Positions 8,912 to 16,285 of a stretch of 16,285 nucleotides of DNA are shown one piece after another. Numbering within the stretch: the stretch's first letter is position 1; each line of letters starts with the position of its first letter. Made by a program: the position numbers and the translations under genes. The stretch is from assembly GCF_000524195.1 (NCBI RefSeq), contig NW_020170527.1:2896-19180 (forward strand), read 5' to 3'. This DNA comes from Echinococcus granulosus (Eukaryota > Platyhelminthes > Cestoda > Cyclophyllidea > Taeniidae). The notes beneath the pieces were generated by a model. It was not told where the DNA came from. It saw only the letters and a list, made by a program, of their open reading frames with translations, and searched no databases.

Positions 8912-10529
8912 GAGGAAATAGAAGCACCAATTGTCAAAATAATAGTCCTTATCTCATTGTTAACTCTTTGGCACTAATACTCATAAAAATCCCTAGAAGC
9001 AAGGGGATCTTTAATAAACAGGCACTTTTTTCAAATGCCTGTTAATTTTTTTACAATATGCTTTTAACCGTAATTGTTAAATGTTTTACCCCATCTGTTT
9101 ATTAGTGATACATCAAATTGCCTGCCAAAAGGTGCGTAACTCATCTGAGAAGTCCTCAAGTGACAACGGTGAAGCATGCAAAAATATCTTCCACCAACCA
9201 ACTGCATTAATGGAAGGATTCCAAGTGCTGAGTTAAATTTCTATGAGGATAATTTTTGAAACATCATAAATGAAATTGACCTCAATGAGTAATCCTCACA
9301 GCAGGAAAGCATTAATCTTGAGACCTGAGATATTGGAACTTTGGACGACTTACTCATAAGCCTGAAGCGATTAAGTGCTTGTCACCTAAACATGCTAATA
9401 GAAATGGTAGTTTGGCATTGAAAGTAAGTTTTAAGAAGTAATATCTGAGTTTACACTTTCACCTCTTTTTATCATCCATAGACAGTAAAACATTTTAAAA
9501 TGTAAAGATTTTAAAAAGTGGAGGAACTTTTATGTGTGTTACTAAGAATGAAACAACACTTTTGACTTTAAATGTTAATAAAAGCATCTTAGGCACATAG
9601 CATCCATAAAGCAGCAAAATTGGCCATCGTAAATTAGAAGTGATTCTTGGCACGCTCAAAGTGGGGACGCAAAATAATCAAAGGTAATTTAAGAGGTTCT
9701 CTTAATTTCTTTAACGAAGCGTTTCGCTTTGTAGATAATTGAACCGATGTTGCTGCATGGTACGATTTTTAGGGATCAAATCCTCACAGAAGCAAATAGT
9801 GAAGAAATATATTGGATGTTCAAGAAATTACTTTTTTGCCCAAATTCACCAAAATTACCTGTCAAACATAATTTATTAGGATTTTGACACAATACTATGC
9901 CATTATTGTGCCATTCTTTCTCCAAATCGTCATAACTTGAGGTCATTCTAGCTACAGTAAATAAGGTTACATCAATTGCGCTTTATTTTAAACAAAATAC
10001 CAGTAAAATGCAAAATTACTTAAAGAATATTTCATAGAGTTCAGTCAACACTAAATACATTGCAACACGAATGACAATCAGGCGGTTTTTTTGTTAAATT
10101 TATTCCTGTTATGGAGGAAGCGATGACCGCCAACATGATAACAAAACTATTGCAAGGCTAAACTCACACTTGTCATAATGGTGTAGAATAATCACTGACA
10201 GTGACATTAAAAGCAGTTCACCATTTATCCACTGCGAACAAATCTGTTTCTGCTAGTTATGAAAGCTCTAGGGGAAAATCTTAAAGTGCCTGGTATTTAG
10301 TGTTACAATAGTCACTAATGGCAGACAGACATCCAATCTTCCTTTAGTTATCAGTTTTAGATTAACTTTGCATTTTAGCGTCGCCTGAAAACAAAATGGT
10401 AAAGATAATATGAAATCCTCTGAACTTACCCTAATTATGAATTTAAAGTAGATTTGCAAGGCCAAGAAAATACAAAGCAAACAAAGTAAACAAATGAACA
10501 AGTTTATTTCAAATATTTCTGGAACTTGT
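8912..10529. other. gene-free stretch
   Basis: No gene recognised. It is very AT-rich. The minus-strand frame at 10268-10501 is hydrophobic low-complexity translation without family resemblance. A perfect 8-bp inverted repeat, AACAGGCA (9017-9024) with TGCCTGTT (9036-9043), flanks a T-rich loop. The N-terminal exons of the FANCD2-like gene would be expected here or further right, but none could be picked out. I found no relics of exon 1 or 2 of the glucuronosyltransferase upstream of the pseudogene. Confidence 0.4.
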
Positions 10530-11045
10530 TAGGTGAACCTTACGCAACACAAGCTACTTAAATATCTCTGCTAGTCTTTGAGAGCTACTAAGTGTGCTTG
10601 GCATTTAAAATTGTTACATTTGAAATTAAAAACAAAATACCCTTGCATCGGCACGAATTTGTCTAACCGAAATTTCCGTGCCTCAAGGACAGCATCAAAT
10701 AATTTACTAGCGGTTTCATTTGAAAAATTTCTTCAAACCGCCAGATTGACCTCTACTTAAAGCACCAACTTCAAGGGGAATTGTAATAAAAGCGATAAAG
10801 TAAAATTCGCGGAATTGCTTTAGATGTGAACACTTGTAAAAGAAGAAAAATGGCTCGTGGGCACTGCAGCTGCATCTGACTGTGAATGACGCATCACCAA
10901 CTACAATGATTGCGATAAAATTTTGGATATTTGGCTTAATTATGCACTTGATCTGAGCTATGCATTAACACAATAGTCTATACGGTCAATCTCAAATTGG
11001 TTGTGTAACAATTACATGCCTTGTTTGCCGACGGCGACGTCGACC
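10530..11045 (+). pseudogene. decayed copy of glucuronosyltransferase intron 2 end plus exon 3
   Basis: Colinear with 5366-5880 of the intact gene. The exon part starts at 10824 after a relic acceptor (gctttag) and shares about two thirds of bases with exon 3 over its first 47 codons (hand count, no gaps). It reads in frame W-LVG, then SDCE, then ITNYNDCDKI, then IWLNYALDL, against W-PVG, SDWE, ITDPNDRKKI and FWSNYAPDR. It has stops at 10827-10829, 10887-10889 and 10974-10976, and one base is missing near 10970 relative to the parent. Homology continues upstream into intron 2 (for example CATCGGCA, ACCGAAATTTC, AAAATTT-CTTCAAACC and TTAAAGCACCAACTTCAA each have a counterpart between 5480 and 5610), so the copy is unprocessed. 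The catalytic QE segment at the end is not recognisable. The copy cannot encode an enzyme. Confidence 0.85.
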
Positions 11046-11167
11046 ACTGAATTATCGCATTGCCGAATAGGTGTATTTTAAATTTTTCTGGGTCTTAATC
11101 AACAGGTTACAGGCAACGTAAGAATCTGGAATTGTATTGTACATAACGGCTCCTTAAGACAGGCATC

Positions 11168-11437
11168 CTACAAAGTAACCTCCAATAGAGTCGTCTTATT
11201 TTCCAAATTAGCATTCTCACTTGGCTTAATTGTAATCCGATAGTGGTTCTTCCCTCGGTTCTGGTGATTCGCCACTTTTGTACTTTGAATTAGCCCCCTT
11301 GTACCTCCCTGGGTGGGCTGGCCTTTGGGGCCATGCCAATAGCCCAGACACCTTCTCCGTGCTGAATGTATGTATTCTGCCCGAGTACTGTGTCTTCTTT
11401 CGTCCTCAGGGAGTCCCGGGACGCTATATAATGTCAT
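11168..11437. repeat. GC-rich patch open on both strands, possible dispersed repeat fragment
   Basis: From about 11290 to 11420 the sequence is clearly richer in G and C than its surroundings (for example GGGTGGGCTGGCCTTTGGGGCC and GGGAGTCCCGGGAC). An 89-codon minus-strand frame (11437-11168, rich in R, H, K and G) and a 63-codon plus-strand frame overlap here. The minus-strand translation (PEDERRHSTRAEYIHSARRR) looks like the low-complexity basic products that often come from interspersed repeats, not a folded domain. No terminal repeats or target-site duplication were found. A real short gene is the less likely alternative. Confidence 0.3.
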
Positions 11438-11469
11438 TTTTTAACAGCATTGGCAAAAATTTAGTATGA

Positions 11470-14445
11470 GCGTAATTTTTTTATAGAAGAGTTTATGTTA
11501 TGAAAACATGACCTCTTTAGTTTCACCAAATAAGGTAATAGAATCCCATATTTTTACTTCCCTCCACCACGTCCATTTATTAAATGTATGAAAACTATGG
11601 ATAAATATTATTAAGCCCCTCACTTAAGTACAACAAATAATATTGGTATTTTAAGTGATGAGGAAGCACCAATATTTACCTCTCAAATAAAACAGCCCAA
11701 AGTGCATACCCATTTGAAATTTATGGAAACAAACATTTTCTTTGTGTCTTCCATGCAAACTCACAAATGATAGTCTGCATCTGTAATGGTTTTAGATGTG
11801 CGTTTCGCCTGCCGGACCAGGGAAAATGTTCCAAGTGGCTCCTGCAACGATTCTTGCTCCCGAACGATATTACATCGCAACGCACATTAGGATGAGAAGC
11901 ATGCATAAGAACGAGACAAATCCATTTCACGGATTTATCTCATTATTCTAGTTTTTTAAGCCAGACACTAAAAAAGTGTTTAACTTTGTGTTTTAAAATT
12001 GTTAATAAGAATTATTTATTAGAACAGCATGCCGTATTCTAGTGCGTTCATCCCTTTGAACTTAAAAACTAACAAGAACTGTTTCATTTGATGATACAGA
12101 AAGACTTTCGCATTACAGCACACGAGTTGGGTATGCTCAATGTGAGATATCTGTGGTAAAACTAGCTAACACCAAATGACTTAATTCTGATTGTATAACT
12201 GCAAATGGATGTCAATTGCTTGCTCGTCTTCATTAGAAGCTAGCAAACGGAATGCCGAAACCACCCTTAACTTGTAGTTAGCGCTATTTATGGGTACAAT
12301 CGGAGGGCAAATGCATATTTCATATTCTGCGGCTTGCTTTGACAAATTTGAAGATTGTTTTGACCGTAAAAGATGCAATTTTGTATTGGTATGTCGTTTT
12401 AAAAGTTCTCCAACTCCTACCTTAATTCAAATGCCTGATTTACAAGCGCACAATTAATATGCGCTGAACAGCTTAACCACTCGTGCCTCTGTCCACTTTT
12501 ACAATACAAACAAGCTGCATTTGTTGCCACATTTAAAAAATTAAAAGAATGATGAGGTAATTCAAATTTGCTTAGTGCCTGTCTTAATCCCCAAAACCCC
12601 ATTTCAAAGTCATCGGTCAACCTAGTACAAACTTGCAAACAACTATTCTGAAGGGCTATAACGAAATAAATGTTTGAAAAAGGATCTATCCTGGTTTAAA
12701 AAAGATGAATTGTACTACTCAAATGACCTCAAAATTCACTGAAAATCACGGCCTCTTTTCGAGGAATTAAGCAGGTTCAAGTTGATCTCGTATTAGGCAT
12801 AACATAAAAGGTTTGGAAATCCATGAAGAATTGAAGAAGGGGACAACTTCATTGCACAAGTATGCAAAAATTTCCTTGGCATTTGTGGCAACGGAGAAAC
12901 AAGAAGTGAGAGCTCAAATGCTCAACTTTCTTCGTTCGCCTATCTACGTCCCTCATTCCTTGCAAACAAAGACCCACATGTTGCCGAAATGAGGAAGCGC
13001 TGTAGGTTAATAGCAATGTCTCACTGAGAATCTTGCACAGATCATTCTGATTGGCCCAAAGCGGCAGATGCTTTGTTGCGGTACTTGCCCCACAACCAAC
13101 TTATTAGGGTCAAAGTTTCCCCCATAACACACCACAATTGCTATCGTTTTAAGTTGATTTATGCCACAAACTTAGGTTAAAACAAAGCCAGTTGGCTGTA
13201 TTTTTGGCAAAGGGAAGCTGATATTCCATTTTACTGGTTCAGTCCTATTTGGTTTCAAAACTGTCATAACGTGATATTTAGAAGCTCAAAGACAAAAAAT
13301 TTGGGTAAAAATCGGACGTTTGTGGTAAAGTCATGTGGAGTCTACTGCAGATTGCAGGTCATAAACACACCCAGCATTACAACAAAGTGGTGGTAAGTGA
13401 AAAACTGCGCCGTTGTTACAAATACAAATTCAGTGGGAGACCTCATGGGTGTAGCGGTTGAAGAGGATGGATGATAAGCGTAGCCTTATTGTATTCCGAT
13501 GAGTTGTGCATTTCTCATTTGTTGGAGATGATAATCAATGCGAACCGCCTCACATGATGATGTAGAAAAATTGCCACTTTGACGCAAAGACGTTGGGTGC
13601 GCCTAATGTGCGATACCAGAGATGGAACGAGTATATGTTAAATCATTTTTAAATCTTCACAAGGAATTAACAAAGTGAATGTGGAAACCATAAATACAGT
13701 ACTGTAGACGGGTCGTTAGCGCCATTTTGCCTAGTCTGAAAGGAAACGTATACTGTATCGCTTGTAAATGGCATTGATTAATTTGCTGTCTTCTTTGCCT
13801 CACCTTATCCACTTTTGCATTATTTCATTTTAAAATGGTCAAGCTGTTGGTCAATTGCCAAGTCCAACAAGCCCAATAGGGCTCTGAGGAAAACTGAAGA
13901 TCTTCTTGAGATTTGACATACGTGATGACTGGATCTTTGAACTTAACCACTAAAACATCAGAAAATAGATGATTTTACTGTAATCATTTAAATTCATCAG
14001 ATCGCAAGTTGATTTCCGCCACCGTAAAACACTTTAGTGGCTGCTGACATGAAAGACTTGGTGAAGGTTTTAATCCCGCTCATCATGCATTTTATAAATA
14101 TGAGCTACCAATCCAATGTCATTTATTTAACTGAAAAATTGTTTTTTTGTCTGTTGGACCCGTACTTCATGTCATGCGTTCGCTAGACAGAGGTGCAATG
14201 TCAGTCAGTCAGTCAAGAAGCAGATTTGCTGCTCACTGTTATTCTACACTTCCAATGCATGGAACGAGTAATCGGGGAGTCAATCGATGGGACAATGGAG
14301 GACACAGGGTTAAAGTCTCTTATGCAGACCACCCAATCCAGTGCGTGCAAGTAAAACGTACGTTTGCATATTAATTCCTAACTTCACAGTTTCGCATCTT
14401 CCTCTGTTGCATTATGCTCCATTTAGCAGAGGAGGAACGCCCTAG
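11470..14445. other. gene-free stretch with unassigned open frames
   Basis: No recognised gene. Minus-strand frames at 11721-11930 (69 codons), 12181-12378 (65) and 12417-12638 (73) have no family resemblance. The last ends at a usable donor (GAATTAAG|gtagga at its stop), so 12417-12638 is a weak candidate for an upstream exon of a minus-strand gene, perhaps the FANCD2-like one. A plus-strand frame at 14147-14374 (75 codons) includes a short CAGT-type run near 14200. I give none of these a gene call. Confidence 0.35.
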
Positions 14446-14742
14446 TCAACAAATGCCCATTTCAAAGCTTTCCCACCTCTTAGGTTGTGTTACATTTCTT
14501 GCATGGTAACTTGGCATTTTTGCAATTTCAGATGCGGATGCATGTTGAACTAATGGAGTCCGTAGAATCCACTCCGGGACAGGAAAGGTGAATACTATAC
14601 TGGAAAATTCAAACCACTCAATCTTTGCAAAAAGAGACCTTTTATTCCGCGACATTATACTGCTAGGTTCAAAGCACTTGTCATAGTCAACATCCTTAAC
14701 TTTATCCAAAATTGTGACTCTTCTTACTCCAATTACACTCAT
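14446..14742 (-). CDS. hypothetical 98-codon open frame
   Basis: A minus-strand frame from ATG (14742) to TGA/TAG near 14446. I do not recognise it. It contains charged stretches (ILDKVKDVDYDKCFEPSSI and SRNKRSLFAKIEWFEFSS) and a hydrophobic-aromatic segment (IVFTFPVPEWILRTPLV), with balanced composition for AT-rich DNA, which makes it look slightly more protein-like than its neighbours. No signal peptide, repeat or known motif is visible, and no clear splice borders define it as an exon. It may be chance; length alone does not support a gene in a eukaryote. Confidence 0.2.
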   Translation of the reverse strand: MSVIGVRRVTILDKVKDVDYDKCFEPSSIMSRNKRSLFAKIEWFEFSSIVFTFPVPEWILRTPLVQHASASEIAKMPSYHARNVTQPKRWESFEMGIC

Positions 14743-14749
14743 CCACTAG

Positions 14750-15430
14750 CATATTTACACTTCCAAGATTACCTACCTCTCAGATCATTACAAATGCTAT
14801 AGACTTTCTCCCTCTTTCACTTTCGTCTTCTAATCAACATTTAATCTTCTGCCTTCTCATTAACCTCTCCTACTCCTTCTCAATTACCCCATTCACTTTT
14901 CATCTCCCACTAATTCCCTCACAGCTTGCGCCTCATTGTCCGCATTTCACTTCTGCCGTTGTTATCACTCACAACATCGAGTTAGAGAGTACCACCGCCA
15001 GTGTGCATCCCATGCACCAGAAGTGGACCTGAGTTGGATTAAAGTCAATGAAACTGTCTAGCAGGTACGATGACACTACTGACGCCATCCAATCGGCAGC
15101 AACCACGAGGCACTTTATAGGTACAACACTTCATTCTCCCTTCCGTCATGTAACTTATGCTCGCGAATATCACTCATATCCGATTCGATTCCGTTCTCAT
15201 TTACCTGCCATCAAACCTATTCACATGTTGCTTTATTCCTCCTCGACGCGTGTAGAAGTCAATGTTCATTTCCCAATACCAGCTGTATGCAATTAGTGGT
15301 TTCCTTATCCTCCTTTCCATCACTAGACGTGATGCACCTCTACCCCCTCCATACATGCCCCATCAACTCCTAACCACAGTTTACTGACTTCCGCTTCATG
15401 CTTACTACTGCATCACGAACACATTGCACT
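14750..15430. other. G-poor, pyrimidine-rich stretch without a gene
   Basis: Especially from 14795 to 14980 the plus strand is dominated by C and T with very few G, for example runs like CTTTCTCCCTCTTTCAC and CCTCTCCTACTCCTTCTC. The bias weakens but persists to about 15430. An 82-codon plus-strand frame (15048-15296) has no family resemblance. Such strand asymmetry can mark an old polypyrimidine repeat or untranslated part of a transposable element. I see no direct evidence for either. Confidence 0.35.
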
Positions 15431-16285
15431 TGGTGCAACCAACCCCCGAATAGACAGCACAACACAGCACTTCTACTGAGTCAATAGCCCTTGAGAGAGT
15501 AATGCACAAATATAAAGTACAGAACAAACCTCGATCACACCTAATAGGTATGGGTTCAACATTGCCTCGGTTACGTGAAGGCGTGAGTTCATCCCAGCAG
15601 TTGGTAGATGTAAAAGAGGTGAAAAGAAAGTAAGGGAGTCAGCAATTACCATGCCATGGGAATATGTAAGGTCATTTAAATCATTTCAGATAAAGCAGAT
15701 GAAGCTAATTGGTACCGACACTATTCAGATCTGAATAATTTAAGTGTAAAAGGGTTTAGTTTGTCAGCAATGCACGAAAATGGAGCCTTCCACTTTAGCA
15801 CTTTGAGCTCCGAGGTCATCCAATTAAGATTATGCGGATATTTACTTCCTAGCTCTTTTAAATAAACGGGAATGCACTCAAACTTCAGGATTCTATCCAA
15901 GTCGCTTAGACTACATGCGACTACTTCATCCTTTTCAGTGAGTCCGCATTTTCGACAGCATTTTTATTTGATTAGCAAAAGTAATTTATGGTCGCCTCAA
16001 GTCTTCAGGATCGAAAAATTTACTGCTTTTTAGGCTGAATTGCTGCTAGTCGCTTTCGCATGATTTCTTGAAAGACTGCTATAGGTTAAGAGCCTACTCA
16101 ACCTTATTTCAACAATCGGGGGTGTTTTACAATCAGAAGGAAAAATCATCTGTGTTTCAAGTCCATGAATATTTTGTCACTTAGAGAATTCTGCAGTTTA
16201 TGCAGTCAGCCATCGTTGAAGCCACTAATTTAGCATAACACACACAGTGAAGCATCTTCACTATGGCATACAATTTTCCTCCAAA
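15431..16285. other. gene-free stretch at the right edge
   Basis: No open frame of note and no recognised element. GAGTTCATCCC near 15590 resembles a tRNA B box but has no partner A box at the right distance, so I make no RNA call. Confidence 0.4.

Noticed and set aside
9017..9043. Inverted repeat AACAGGCA/TGCCTGTT followed by a T-rich stretch, like a bacterial terminator
   Set aside because: The window is eukaryotic, and the motif is not at the end of any gene.
12430..12495. Minus-strand GAGTGGTTAAG resembling a tRNA-Leu or tRNA-Ser A box
   Set aside because: No B box at a suitable distance and no acceptor stem.
1..16285. CRISPR arrays, operons, ribosome binding sites, insertion sequences
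   Set aside because: No regularly spaced direct repeats or prokaryotic gene layout; the genes have GT-AG introns.

Overview
The window is nuclear DNA from an animal. It is AT-rich and gene-poor, and its coding blocks are short exons bounded by GT-AG splice sites. The two recognisable protein families are a GT43 glucuronosyltransferase, which makes the glycosaminoglycan linker, and a FANCD2-like DNA-repair protein; both point to a metazoan. The mix of introns under 120 bp with larger ones, and the strong divergence of both proteins, suggest an invertebrate. A flatworm is my best guess, but the sequence does not prove it.

Layout. (1) Positions 1-1087: no supportable gene. (2) 1088-2112, minus strand: three exon-like blocks. 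Two resemble the C-terminal helical repeats of FANCD2; the third has excellent splice sites but no recognised family. (3) 4617-6125, plus strand: a complete four-exon gene for a 264-residue galactosylgalactosylxylosylprotein 3-beta-glucuronosyltransferase. Its exons join in frame and carry the DDD, QE and WHT landmarks of the family. (4) 7779-8911, minus strand: three colinear blocks resembling the middle of FANCD2. (5) 10530-11045, plus strand: a decayed copy of the end of intron 2 and of exon 3 of the glucuronosyltransferase, with stops and a frameshift. It contains intron sequence, so it arose by DNA duplication and not by retrotransposition. (6) 11090-16285: no recognised gene; it holds a GC-rich patch, a G-poor pyrimidine-rich stretch and some unassigned open frames.

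How the parts relate. If both minus-strand clusters belong to one FANCD2-like gene, the glucuronosyltransferase is a nested gene on the opposite strand inside that gene, between its middle and its C-terminal exons. The exons for the stretch in between were not found, so this remains a hypothesis. The two genes have no known shared pathway: one acts in the Golgi on proteoglycans, the other in nuclear crosslink repair. The most solid results are the intact GT43 gene and its unprocessed relic 4.9 kb downstream.
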